The position numbers were made by a program, and so were the translations under genes. A model generated the notes under the pieces. That model did no database searches and was not told the origin of the DNA. It saw nothing but the letters and a program-made list of their open reading frames with translations. Source: Shewanella indica (GTDB taxonomy: Bacteria > Pseudomonadota > Gammaproteobacteria > Enterobacterales > Shewanellaceae). Taken from it: a stretch of 64,000 nucleotides of DNA. The stretch covers positions 26,617-90,616 of the forward strand of contig NZ_NIJK01000022.1 of NCBI RefSeq assembly GCF_002836975.1, in the 5' to 3' direction. Positions 27,556 to 35,721 of the stretch are shown here, piece after piece. Position 1 is the first letter of the stretch. Each line of letters starts with the position of its first letter.

Positions 27556-28299
27556 ATGAAGATAGCCTTGTTTATTCCCTGTCTGGTCAACCAGATGCTG
27601 CCGGATGTGGCCATCGCCACCTTGGAACTGCTGGAGAAGCTGGGGCACCAGGTGATCCTGCCTGAAGGCCAAACCTGCTGTGGTCAGCCCATGACCAACT
27701 CGGGTTGTTTTGACGAAGCCCGCAAGACCACTATGAAGCTGCTCAACGCCTTCAAGGGAGTCGAATGCGATGCTATCGTATGTCCAGCGGCATCCTGCCT
27801 GGTAGCCGCCAAAGAAAACTTCCATGAGTTTGACGACAGCCCGGAAGCCGCGGCCGTTATCGCCAAACTGTACGAATTGACCGAGTTCCTGCACGATGTC
27901 GCCCCGGTAGAGAGCTTCCCCAAAGCCTTCCCACACAAGGTGAGCCTACAACTGAGTTGTCACGGTATTCGTATGCTGGATCTCGCCAGCCCCAGTGAAT
28001 ATATGGGCCCACGTTACAACAAAATGGAAGCCCTGCTGGAACGTATTCCCGGCATAGAGATCACCTATCCGGATCGCCGCGACGAATGCTGCGGCTTCGG
28101 CGGTACCTTCGCGGTAGATGAAGGTGCTGTGTCTGCCAAGATGGGCAAAGACAAGGCTCAGGCCCATGCAGCCACGGGTGCAGACTATGCCGTCGGTTTT
28201 GACCCATCCTGTCTGATGCATCTGGACGGCATGATCCGTCGCCAAAACTTGCCGATAGAAACCCGCCATCTGGCGCAGATCCTCAACGCTGCCATTTAG
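27556..28299 (+). CDS. lldE: L-lactate utilization protein LldE (Fe-S, CCG domains)
   Basis: 247-residue subunit of the three-part LldEFG L-lactate dehydrogenase. Two CCG-type domains are seen: the first around TCCGQPMTNSGCFDEA (about residues 40-55), the second around RRDECCGFGGTFAVDEGAVS (about 175-195); the Cys-Cys pairs bind a Fe-S centre, as in heterodisulfide-reductase-type subunits. Related to LutA of Bacillus. It opens the lldEFG operon with ten bases to lldF. Partner proteins carry the remaining Fe-S centres. Confidence 0.93.
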   Translation: MKIALFIPCLVNQMLPDVAIATLELLEKLGHQVILPEGQTCCGQPMTNSGCFDEARKTTMKLLNAFKGVECDAIVCPAASCLVAAKENFHEFDDSPEAAAVIAKLYELTEFLHDVAPVESFPKAFPHKVSLQLSCHGIRMLDLASPSEYMGPRYNKMEALLERIPGIEITYPDRRDECCGFGGTFAVDEGAVSAKMGKDKAQAHAATGADYAVGFDPSCLMHLDGMIRRQNLPIETRHLAQILNAAI

Positions 28300-28309
28300 G
28301 GAGATAGCC

Positions 28310-29686
28310 ATGTCACAGACACAAGGGGCCAAAGCCCACGCCAGCCAGGCAGAGATCTTCTGCCGCGATGAGTCCAGAGTTGATTGGCATTCCAAAGCCC
28401 TATGGGTGTTGCGGGAAAAGCGCGACCGCGCTGCCGGCAGCCTGCCCGAGTGGGAACAGCTTAGGGATCTGGGTTCGGCTATCAAGCTGCATACCCTGAC
28501 CAATCTGGCCAAGTATCTGGAAGAGTTCGAAGCCAACTGTATCCAGAACGGCATTCAAGTGCATTGGGCCAAAGACGGCGCCGAGCATAACCGCATAGTG
28601 CATGAGATTCTGGCCAGCCATCAGGTGAAGAAGCTGGTGAAGTCCAAATCCATGCTCACCGAAGAGTGTCATCTCAACCCCTTCCTCGAAAGCAAGGGCA
28701 TAGAGGTCATAGACACAGACTTGGGTGAACGCATCATTCAGCTGAAAAAACAGCCACCTTCACATATCGTGGTCCCCGCCATTCACCTCAAGAAAGAGGA
28801 AGTGGGCGAACTGTTCCATGAAAAACTCGGCACAGAGGCCGGTGCCAGCGACCCGACTTACCTGACCCGTGCCGCCCGTGCCCATCTGCGTGAGCAATTC
28901 CTCAGTGCCGATGCTGCCATGACAGGGGTTAACATGGCCATCGCCGACAAGGGCGCAGTGGTTGTTTGTACCAACGAAGGTAACGCCGACATGGGCTGTA
29001 ACCTGCCTAAGCTGCAGCTGCACTCCATGGGAATAGACAAGCTGGTACCATCGGTGGAAAGCGCCGCAGTTTACCTGCGTACTCTGGCCCGCAACGCCAC
29101 CGGCCAGCCGGTAACCACTTACTCCAGCTTCTACCGCGGCCCGCAGGCCGGTGGTGAGATGCACGTCATCATAGTGGACAATGGCCGTACTGAGATGCTC
29201 AAGGACAAGATCCTTGCCGAGTCGCTCAAGTGTATCCGCTGTGGCGGTTGTCTGAACACCTGCCCTGTATATCGTCGCAGCGGTGGTTACAGCTACAACT
29301 ACACTATTCCAGGTCCAATTGGCATCGCAGTCGGTGCGCAGGACGATGACACCAACTCCATCGCCTGGGCCTGTACCCTGTGCGGCTCTTGCTCCTATGT
29401 ATGCCCCACTAAGGTGCCATTGGACAAGATCATCTTCCGTCAGCGTCGTCTAAAGGCCGAGTCAGGTAAACTGCCTTACGGTAAAGGCAGTTATATGCCA
29501 TTGGTCGGTAAGTTTATGGCCAATACCACTATGCTGAACTGCTCCATGAGCATGGCAAGACTGGGCTTGAGAATACTGCCAGGTAGCCTGCTCAAGCCAT
29601 TCTCTGGCGCTTGGGGTAAATACCGTGAACTGCCCAAGGCACCCGCCTCTAGTTTCGAGGCCTGGTTCAAGAAAAACAGGAGCTAA
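28310..29686 (+). CDS. lldF: L-lactate utilization iron-sulfur protein LldF
   Basis: 458 residues, homologous to LutB. The N-terminal LUD domain (about residues 60-290: KSKSMLTEECHLNPFLESKG, TGVNMAIADKGAVVVCTNEGN) is followed by two 4Fe-4S motifs, CIRCGGCLNTCPVY and CTLCGSCSYVCPTK, and a C-terminal tail typical of this subunit. It should carry electrons from lactate within the LldEFG complex toward the respiratory chain. Lies between lldE and lldG with short gaps, so all three are co-expressed. Confidence 0.94.
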   Translation: MSQTQGAKAHASQAEIFCRDESRVDWHSKALWVLREKRDRAAGSLPEWEQLRDLGSAIKLHTLTNLAKYLEEFEANCIQNGIQVHWAKDGAEHNRIVHEILASHQVKKLVKSKSMLTEECHLNPFLESKGIEVIDTDLGERIIQLKKQPPSHIVVPAIHLKKEEVGELFHEKLGTEAGASDPTYLTRAARAHLREQFLSADAAMTGVNMAIADKGAVVVCTNEGNADMGCNLPKLQLHSMGIDKLVPSVESAAVYLRTLARNATGQPVTTYSSFYRGPQAGGEMHVIIVDNGRTEMLKDKILAESLKCIRCGGCLNTCPVYRRSGGYSYNYTIPGPIGIAVGAQDDDTNSIAWACTLCGSCSYVCPTKVPLDKIIFRQRRLKAESGKLPYGKGSYMPLVGKFMANTTMLNCSMSMARLGLRILPGSLLKPFSGAWGKYRELPKAPASSFEAWFKKNRS

Positions 29687-29690
29687 TCAG

Positions 29691-30260
29691 ATGTCCAGCA
29701 AATCTTTTATTTTGGATGCCCTTAAGTCCTGCGCACTTGAAGGACACAATATGCCGGCCATAGATGTGGCCCCTAGACTGGACGACCTGATTGGCCAGTT
29801 TGAAACCAACCTGGGAACCGTTGCCGGCAAACTGCATAAGCGTGGTGGTTTTACCGAACTGCAGCAGCAAGTCGATGCCTTGATTGCCGAAGGCAAGCAG
29901 ATTATCTCTCAGGTAGAAGGGGTAACAGGTAACCGTGAAGTGCCCGCTGACAGCCATGATCTGCGTGATATCGATTATGCCGTAATCAAGGGTCAAGTGG
30001 GTGTTGCTGAAAACGGTGCCATCTGGGTCAGTCAGAAGTCTCTATCTCACAGGATCACACCTTTTATCTGTGAGAACCTGTTTCTGGTACTGGAAGCCGA
30101 TGCCATTGTCGCCAACATGCATGAAGCGGCCGACAAGATAATGTTGGACTCGGGTGAGTTTGGGGTGTTTATCGCCGGCCCATCCAAGACGGCTGACATT
30201 GAGCAGGCACTGGTAGTTGGTGCCCACGGCGCCTGTAGTCTGAATGTGTTCCTTATCTAA
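29691..30260 (+). CDS. lldG: L-lactate utilization protein LldG (LUD domain)
   Basis: 189-residue LutC-type subunit. The LUD-domain core shows DLRDIDYAVIKGQVGVAENGAIWV, LVLEADAIVANMHEAADKI and FGVFIAGPSKTADIEQALVVGAHGACSL, the last being the family signature. I start it at the ATG at 29691 (MSSKSFIL), which has AGGAGC six to ten bases upstream; a longer frame overlaps lldF. It is the last gene of the lactate cluster, with a strong terminator right after. Confidence 0.94.
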   Translation: MSSKSFILDALKSCALEGHNMPAIDVAPRLDDLIGQFETNLGTVAGKLHKRGGFTELQQQVDALIAEGKQIISQVEGVTGNREVPADSHDLRDIDYAVIKGQVGVAENGAIWVSQKSLSHRITPFICENLFLVLEADAIVANMHEAADKIMLDSGEFGVFIAGPSKTADIEQALVVGAHGACSLNVFLI

Positions 30261-30278
30261 CTCAGGATGAGGAGGACA

Positions 30279-30307
30279 AAAACGCCGGCAACTGCCGGCG
30301 TTTTTAT
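30279..30307. terminator. Terminator of lldEFG
   Basis: AACGCCGGC-AACT-GCCGGCGTT, with A-run before and TTTTT after; works on both strands and also closes the convergent TonB-like ORF. Confidence 0.85.
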
Positions 30308-30331
30308 TGGGCAACAATCCGCTTTGCAGCC

Positions 30332-30829
30332 TTAAAGCGTGAAGGAGATCTTCGACCACGTCTTGGCGCTAACAGGCTTACCATCGACAAACTTAGGTGC
30401 ATAGCGCCACTTTGACACGGCTTTGACGGTTTCAGTTTCAAACTGCTTGCCACCCTTGGAGTCCAGCACTTCCACATGGCTGACAAAGCCCTGTTTGTTT
30501 ACAGTCACTTCCACGTTGACCCAACCTTCTCGGCTCATCCTGGCATACTGAATTGGATAACCGGGCACGGCACGAAACAAGGGCCGCTGCTCCTGATCCA
30601 CACTCCAGGGGCGCATATTGCCTATCGCCTGACAGTGTTGAGTCGCTTTGTCCAACCAGAAAGTGATAGAGCCACGGTTAACTAATGCCTGATTGTATTG
30701 CTTCCAATTGGTGACAGTGCGCTTTGACTTGCCCATGATATTGACCGTAAACCTTGCGATGCAAGCTCTGATCATGAAGTGCCAAAAAGGTTCCGCTGTT
30801 TTAGACAACAACGCCTTTAAGGCTGGCAA
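30332..30829 (-). pseudogene. Chimeric ORF: IS5-family transposase start fused to TonB C-terminal domain
   Basis: 165 codons from two sources. Codons 32-60 (MGKSKRTVTNWKQYNQALV, then GSITFWLD) match the N-terminus of IS5-family transposases. From about residue 83 on the sequence is a TonB C-terminal domain (PLFRAVPGYPIQYARMSREG, VNVEVTVNKQGFVSHVEVLDSKGG, FETETVKAVSKWRYAP), the part of TonB that grips outer-membrane receptors. No membrane anchor or proline-rich spacer remains, so it cannot act as a normal energy transducer unless exported otherwise. Probably a disrupted gene of which the 3' part survives next to an IS relic, but an expressed fusion is possible. Confidence 0.65.
30650..30818 (-). 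mobile_element. Remnant of an IS5-family element
   Basis: Contains the first transposase codons (ATG at about 30736 on the minus strand) and the element end, which on the minus strand reads GGCGTTGTTGTCTAAAAC, similar to IS903-group ends. The rest of the element is missing; it joins host sequence near 30650. Outer boundary is approximate. Confidence 0.5.
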
Positions 30830-31155
30830 GGAAAATTAATGGATCTGACAGCCTATGCGCCGATACATACAACTGATAAACCCGACACTAAGCCTGTGAG
30901 ATTACAATACTCAGGTTGGTAAAGCTTTGGTTTTGGAAAAGTACAAAAACACAAGGCGCCCTAAGCAAGCAACAATAAAAACAAACCAAGATCAAAAAAA
31001 CAGCCAATCAACACATAACTTTAACAACCGAAAAACAAATGCAAAAATGTTAAAGATTGATTTTTTTTGATTGCCTTATACACATTTTTTTGATTACTTA
31101 AGAAATGCATAATTTACAAATTATGCTCAAGGGCAAATACGAAAAAGGAGTTTTT
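30830..31155. other. A+T-rich leader of the low-GC islet
   Basis: No gene. From about 30940 to 31050 the plus strand is rich in A and C and nearly free of G runs, then strongly A+T-rich up to the start at 31156. A promoter for the islet genes is expected here. Confidence 0.5.
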
Positions 31156-31662
31156 ATGAGAAAAATCATACTAATATTAACGTTGTTTTTTTCAACATCA
31201 AGTACGGCTTATTATCCAACTTATGTATCTAGAACTAACCATCTTGTTGAAATTAGTGAAAAACAATCAGGCCAATGGAATAGCTTGATGGTTATCAACA
31301 ATGAATCCATAGGACTCCCTATACATAATGAAACAAAAAAAATATTAAAATCTATTAATAAAAAGATCTTCTCATCTATAGAATCAAGCGCAAGAACGGA
31401 AATCAACAAGCTACCAACATTCAGGTGTAGAGAGTTGAAACATGTAACTTTAAATGGGCCATTAGAAACCAAAATAATGACACAGCCAGATGGAATAACA
31501 ACAGCAACTGTGAAAGGATTTACAATATCGACTGAGGTAAAAATTGACATATCCGGCCTGACATTATACACAAAAATCAAAACATCTGAGTTAAATCTTT
31601 CTGCAGATTACAACCCTATTAATGGTCAAGTCTATAATATTAGAACCTTAGAGTCCTTGTAG
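31156..31662 (+). CDS. Exported hypothetical protein, probably truncated by a frameshift
   Basis: 168 residues starting at ATG 31156 with a near-ideal AAAGGAG ribosome site. A signal peptide is clear (KIILILTLFFSTSSTAYY). The mature part is rich in Ile, Thr and Ser and alternates hydrophobic residues as beta-strands do (TATVKGFTISTEVKIDISGL, LTLYTKIKTSELNLSADYN). It ends IRTLESL at a TAG. In the neighbouring frame the reading continues as RVLVDIDGNGIFNKLAVKV and so on without an ATG for a long stretch, which makes a single-base frameshift around 31644-31660 likely. I do not recognise the family. A+T content is much higher than in neighbouring core genes. Confidence 0.65.
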   Translation: MRKIILILTLFFSTSSTAYYPTYVSRTNHLVEISEKQSGQWNSLMVINNESIGLPIHNETKKILKSINKKIFSSIESSARTEINKLPTFRCRELKHVTLNGPLETKIMTQPDGITTATVKGFTISTEVKIDISGLTLYTKIKTSELNLSADYNPINGQVYNIRTLESL

Positions 31663-31973
31663 ATATTGACGGAAATGGAATATTCAACAAGTTAGCAGTA
31701 AAGGTAACAAAGTCCTTGCTAAAGGCTTTTAAGCCTAACTTTTTCCAACAAGAATTGAACTCAATTTTAAGCAGTATTCACAACCATAAATATTATGTAG
31801 CTGGCATTGAAAGCGTTATACCTGATAACACTTGGATTATTAATGGTATGGACTTAGGTTTTGAAATAAAAAGCACACTTAAAGGAATACATCCTGAAAA
31901 GTATATATCAATAGCAATATCTGAAAAAACCATAGATATTACACTGGTTGGAATTACAGAGAGTACTACATGA
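31644..31973 (+). pseudogene. 3' part of the frameshifted exported protein
   Basis: Open frame without a good start (only TTG at 31716, no ribosome site). Reads NLRVLVDIDGNGIFNKLAVK, then SLLKAFKPNFFQQELNSILS, YVAGIESVIPDNTWIINGMD, and ends DITLVGITESTT. As a continuation of the 31156 gene it would give one protein of about 270 residues with an even beta-rich character. Alternatives: a separate gene with a TTG start, or a sequencing error. Its stop overlaps the start of the next ORF (ATGA). Confidence 0.55.
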
Positions 31974-32104
31974 ACAAAGTTGATTTTGATATATCAGGAA
32001 ACTATAAAATATCTTACGAAAACCAAGCCGTTTATGATACAGGAAGTTGGATAAACCCATGCGCGAGACTAGGTGGCGCAAGCCATGAATGTTATGAACC
32101 ATAA
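31970..32104 (+). CDS. Very small hypothetical ORF
   Basis: 44 codons: starts MNKVDFDISGNYKISYENQA and ends SHECYEP, with two cysteines near the end (NPCARLG and HECYEP). Its ATG overlaps the stop of the preceding frame as ATGA, which suggests coupled translation. Thirteen bases after its stop the lipoprotein gene begins. No family recognised; coding status uncertain. Confidence 0.4.
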   Translation: MNKVDFDISGNYKISYENQAVYDTGSWINPCARLGGASHECYEP

Positions 32105-32117
32105 AGTTGAGGTTACT

Positions 32118-32435
32118 ATGAAAAATTTAACCATGATCTTCTTAATCAGTTTGATGTTATCTGGCTGTACATCATTGAACGAAGTTAAACTTGATTCCAC
32201 CCCCACATCAAACTATATAGGAAAGGATATCAAAATAACCACCACCTCAGATGAAATAATTGAGTTTAAAGTCGAGAGCACAACTGATTCGACGTTATCC
32301 GGAGAAGGGAATTCTGTAAAAATAGATAATATCAAGAAGATAGAGATGAAAGAGTTTAGCGTGATTAAATCAATTTCATTAACTAGTGGCCTATATATAC
32401 TAGGTGCAGCAATTATAGCCGTTATGGTATTGTGA
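32118..32435 (+). CDS. Small hypothetical lipoprotein
   Basis: 105 residues from ATG 32118 (GAGG upstream). A lipoprotein signal with lipobox LSGC (cysteine near residue 17) is clear. The middle (about 35-75) looks like a small beta-barrel or SH3-like fold (IGKDIKITTTSDEIIEFKV, GNSVKIDNIKKIEMKEF), and the end is a hydrophobic span (ISLTSGLYILGAAIIAVMVL) that could insert in a membrane. A lipid anchor plus C-terminal span is unusual for so short a protein. Last gene of the low-GC islet. Function unknown. Confidence 0.7.
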   Translation: MKNLTMIFLISLMLSGCTSLNEVKLDSTPTSNYIGKDIKITTTSDEIIEFKVESTTDSTLSGEGNSVKIDNIKKIEMKEFSVIKSISLTSGLYILGAAIIAVMVL

Positions 32436-32516
32436 AACTAGAGCCTAAGGAAGATACAAGCAAGTCCCATGTGTGATCTGCTTTGTGTTTAATGATGGGA
32501 TTGTTAGTATGCAGCA

Positions 32517-32579
32517 TGAGAGTTACCTCTTTTGTTTTGATTGAAGCTTTGACACCTTTATCAAAACGGGTAACTCTCA
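32517..32579. repeat. Compound inverted repeat, 63 bp
   Basis: Outer arms TGAGAGTTACC (32517-32527) and GGTAACTCTCA (32569-32579) are perfectly complementary; inner arms GTTTTGAT (32534-32541) and ATCAAAAC (32560-32567) likewise. The stem would hold 19 pairs with one asymmetric bulge and an 18-base loop. Followed on the plus strand by CCTTTTC. Could be a terminator, a structured RNA or a miniature mobile element. Confidence 0.6.
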
Positions 32580-32719
32580 CCTTTTCAAGATAATGTGTCA
32601 GATCAAGTCGCGACTAAAATAACTTAGGCCGGAGGCCTATTATTGAGCTATCCCCAAACGCTCAAACTAACAATATATTAACCCCCTTGTAAATGGGCGA
32701 CATTTCAAACAGTTTCAGG

Positions 32720-33514
32720 CTAATTTTTGGATTTTTCATTTAAATTGCTAAATGCACCATTTAATTTGCTCAGTAACTCAAGCGGCAGCGGAAACAGGAT
32801 AGTCGAGTTGTTTTCTGCCGCCACTTCGGTCAGGGTATGCAGATAGCGCAGCATAATGGCATTGGGTTCTTTGCCCAGCGTCTGCGCCGCTTCCACCAGT
32901 TTTTCCGAGGCTTCCATCTCCCCCAGAGCATGGATCACCTTGGCCCGCCGCTCGCGCTCGGCCTCGGCCTGACGGGCAATAGCGCGGATCATACTTTCAT
33001 TGAGATCCACGTGCTTGATTTCCACATTGGCCACCTTGATGCCCCAGGCATCTGTGTGGGAGTCGAGGATCCTTTGAATGTCGGCATTGAGCATCTCCCT
33101 GTTGGCCAACATCTCGTCCAACTCATGCTGACCGAGCACGGATCTCAGGGTGGTCTGGGCCAGTTGACTGGTGGCGGCGAGGAAGTTCTCCACATTGATA
33201 ATCGCCTTTTGCGGGTCGACTACCCGAAAATAGAGCACGGCATTGACCCGCACCGAGACATTATCACGGCTGATCACATCCTGAGAGGGCACATCCATCA
33301 CTATGGTTCGAAGATCCACCCGCACCATCTGCTGCACCACAGGGATCAGTATGATAAGCCCAGGCCCCTTGACCCGGTAAAAACGCCCGAGAAAGAAAAT
33401 CACCCCGCGTTCATACTCCCTGAGGATGCGAAACATGCTGATAAGCAAGGCCGCAAACAGCACCAACAACACCCCAAAAGAAATGTTTAAACTACCACTG
33501 ATAGCTTCACCCAT
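32720..33514 (-). CDS. Slipin (stomatin/prohibitin, SPFH) family protein
   Basis: 264-residue membrane-anchored SPFH protein that assembles into large oligomers in lipid domains. One N-terminal span ([21 protein letters not shown]) is followed by the SPFH core: [56 protein letters not shown], and [17 protein letters not shown], then a helical [20 protein letters not shown]. It lies one base downstream of the NfeD-type protease gene, the classical pair in which the protease cleaves the slipin C-terminus. Confidence 0.92.
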   Translation of the reverse strand: MGEAISGSLNISFGVLLVLFAALLISMFRILREYERGVIFFLGRFYRVKGPGLIILIPVVQQMVRVDLRTIVMDVPSQDVISRDNVSVRVNAVLYFRVVDPQKAIINVENFLAATSQLAQTTLRSVLGQHELDEMLANREMLNADIQRILDSHTDAWGIKVANVEIKHVDLNESMIRAIARQAEAERERRAKVIHALGEMEASEKLVEAAQTLGKEPNAIMLRYLHTLTEVAAENNSTILFPLPLELLSKLNGAFSNLNEKSKN

Positions 33515-33515
33515 G

Positions 33516-34961
33516 TCAGTCTCCTCTGCGTTGATTTTCAGTCGGCTCGATATCAGCGCTTTTCACCTCAGCCAGCTTAAGGACTAACCCCTCAAGCCCC
33601 AAAACCCGCACCCGCTGCCCAGGGCTCAAGGCCTGTTCGCTGTCACCTTGCCAATCTTCTCCCATAAAGTGCACCCGGCCGCGCCCGGGAAAGCCGTCTA
33701 TCACCCTGGCATGTTCCCCTACCATCCCCTCGGCGCCGGCCACTCCGGACAATTTGCGAGTCTTGAACACAAAGCTTATCAGCAGCAGGAAAAACAGCAG
33801 GCTCACGACGCTGACCAGGGCTATCACGGGCCAGGCTATGCGAAAAGCCTCAACTTCACTGTCCACCAAAAATACCGACCCCAGCACGAAAGCGACCAGG
33901 CCACCGAATCCTAAAATTCCAAAGCTTGGTAGCATGGCCTCGGCGAGCAGCAAAATAATTCCCAAAAGCAATAAACCGCCACCGGCATAGCTGATAGGGA
34001 GCAGTTGGAAGGCATACAAGGCCAACAGCAAACAGATCCCTCCTATTACCCCGGGCAACATGGCGCCAGGACTGTAAAACTCCAGCAGCAAACCGTAGAT
34101 CCCCAATAACATCAGGATGTAAGCGATATTGGGGTTGGTGAGCAGATTGATGAATCGGGCACGCCAATCCGGGCTGCGATCCAGCACTATGGCGTTTTCG
34201 GTATTGAGTATCCGAGCACCACCAGGCATGGCTACCGACTTGCCATCAAGTATGGTCAAGAGTTGCTGCGGCGTATCGGCGATATAGTCGATAACATTGG
34301 CCTCCAGCGCTTCCGAGGCCGTCAGGGTCGCCGCATCACGTACCGCCTTCTCGGCCCACTCGACATTACGCTGACGCAATTCCGCCAGCGCCCGAATATA
34401 AGCAATGGCATCATTGAGCTGCTTGCGCTCAAGTTTTTGACTATTGCTATCGCCCACAGGTTTTTCGGTTTCATTCTCTGACGGCTTGGGCTGTTGCGGC
34501 TCATTTCCCATGGGGCCCAGTTGCACAGGAGTCGCCGCACCAAGGCTGGTGGCCGTTGCCATAGCGGCGATATGACAGGCATACAGCATGTAAGTCCCGG
34601 CGCTGGCTGCACGAGCTCCGGATGGATAGACCAGGCAGGCAACCGGCACCCTGGAACCGAGAATCGCTTGGTTGATATCCCGTAGACTGGACACCAGACC
34701 TCCAGGGGTATCCAGAGTGATCAACACCAACTGGCTGTTTGGCGTATCCGATGCGCTCTCTATACCCCGGATCAAATAGTCGCTGACACCGGGACCTATA
34801 GCCCCTTTGACGCTGAGCAGGGTAATGGTCGGCGCTGCGGCCGGGGAGTAAGATTCTGGCCGGACGTGGTCTGCACCTAAGCCAGGCAAGATCCACAACA
34901 GAGCCAAGAGTCCTACACAGCCACAGCGCCGGAACAAGGCGTTGGCTAGCCAACCTATCAT
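33516..34961 (-). CDS. NfeD-family membrane-bound serine protease
   Basis: 481 residues: signal/anchor, a ClpP-type Ser-Lys protease domain outside the membrane ([38 protein letters not shown] with the candidate catalytic Ser in AASAG), a low-complexity insert with Glu/Pro/Ser (about residues 150-180), four hydrophobic spans (about 280-390) and a C-terminal NfeD OB-fold ([21 protein letters not shown]). Long-form NfeD proteins partner with slipins in membrane quality control. Operon with the slipin gene downstream. Confidence 0.9.
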   Translation of the reverse strand: MIGWLANALFRRCGCVGLLALLWILPGLGADHVRPESYSPAAAPTITLLSVKGAIGPGVSDYLIRGIESASDTPNSQLVLITLDTPGGLVSSLRDINQAILGSRVPVACLVYPSGARAASAGTYMLYACHIAAMATATSLGAATPVQLGPMGNEPQQPKPSENETEKPVGDSNSQKLERKQLNDAIAYIRALAELRQRNVEWAEKAVRDAATLTASEALEANVIDYIADTPQQLLTILDGKSVAMPGGARILNTENAIVLDRSPDWRARFINLLTNPNIAYILMLLGIYGLLLEFYSPGAMLPGVIGGICLLLALYAFQLLPISYAGGGLLLLGIILLLAEAMLPSFGILGFGGLVAFVLGSVFLVDSEVEAFRIAWPVIALVSVVSLLFFLLLISFVFKTRKLSGVAGAEGMVGEHARVIDGFPGRGRVHFMGEDWQGDSEQALSPGQRVRVLGLEGLVLKLAEVKSADIEPTENQRRGD

Positions 34962-35084
34962 ACTGCCCCCATGAGGGTTCCCTTAGCTTAAGGATAGTCG
35001 GCTTTGGGGATTAGGCATAAAGCACACAAATAATGGCTTTAACCCAAGCAGGTAAATATGAGCAGGAGGAGGTAACAAGGAAAA

Positions 35085-35106
35085 AGGCGCCGAATCGACG
35101 ACGCCT
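35085..35106 (-). terminator. Probable terminator of the pgpA operon
   Basis: AGGCG-CG / CG-CGCCT stem with one mismatch; on the minus strand followed by TTTTTCC. Confidence 0.6.
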
Positions 35107-35177
35107 GTTATTTTTTCTGGATTAGCGGGCTAGCTTGCTTCAAGGATAGAGTGCAAGCGCTGATAACCCATTCTTAA

Positions 35178-35219
35178 GGCTTATATATTTTGGCTCAAGG
35201 TTTATACATTTCGGCTCAA
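35178..35219. repeat. Tandem direct repeat, 2 x 21 bp
   Basis: GGCTTATATATTTTGGCTCAA and GGTTTATACATTTCGGCTCAA adjoin, differing at four or fewer positions. Located just after the pgpA stop; possible slippage product. Confidence 0.6.
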
Positions 35220-35226
35220 GGCTGAT

Positions 35227-35721
35227 TCAGCCTACCGCCCAGACAATCGCCTGCAGTGACAGCATTGAGAAGATGCCGGCCAGGATATCATCGGCCATGA
35301 TCCCAAGGCCGCCATGTACCTTGGCATCCAGCACCCGAATGGGCCAGGGCTTAAAGATATCGAAAATGCGGAACAGCACAAAGCCCAGCAACAACCAGAG
35401 CACTCCGGCCGGTGCGGCAATCATGGTGATCAGTAACCCCGCCACTTCGTCCCAAACTATGGCGCCGTGATCGTGCACCCCCATATCTTTGGAAGTCTTG
35501 CCGCATAGATAGATACCACCGATACAGGCCAGCAGCGTCACGGCAAGATACACTTCCAAACTGAACTGAGACAGCAATAGATACACAGGTACGGCAGCCA
35601 GGGTTCCAAAAGTCCCCGGCGCCTTGGCCGCGAGGCCAGAGCCAAAACCAAGTGCCAGAAAGTGCACCGGGTTCTTAAGGCTGACCCTTGCGAGCGCCTC
35701 GTCATGAGCAAACCACTTCAT
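35227..35721 (-). CDS. pgpA: Phosphatidylglycerophosphatase A
   Basis: 164-residue inner-membrane enzyme that dephosphorylates phosphatidylglycerol phosphate to phosphatidylglycerol. Signature segments: LALGFGSGLAAKAPGTFGTLA, the acidic HDHGAIVWDEVAGLL with candidate metal-binding Asp/Glu, LFRIFDIFKPWPI and GGLGIMADDILAG. Four hydrophobic stretches. Starts immediately after the thiL stop, so it is translated from the same message (nusB-thiL-pgpA, as in E. coli). Confidence 0.95.
   Translation of the reverse strand: MKWFAHDEALARVSLKNPVHFLALGFGSGLAAKAPGTFGTLAAVPVYLLLSQFSLEVYLAVTLLACIGGIYLCGKTSKDMGVHDHGAIVWDEVAGLLITMIAAPAGVLWLLLGFVLFRIFDIFKPWPIRVLDAKVHGGLGIMADDILAGIFSMLSLQAIVWAVG

Larger units (their letters stand above)
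34962..35226. other. Intergenic region nfeD / pgpA
   Basis: Holds the terminator of the pgpA operon (35085-35106) and a two-copy 21-bp direct repeat (35178-35219). No gene seen. Confidence 0.5.
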
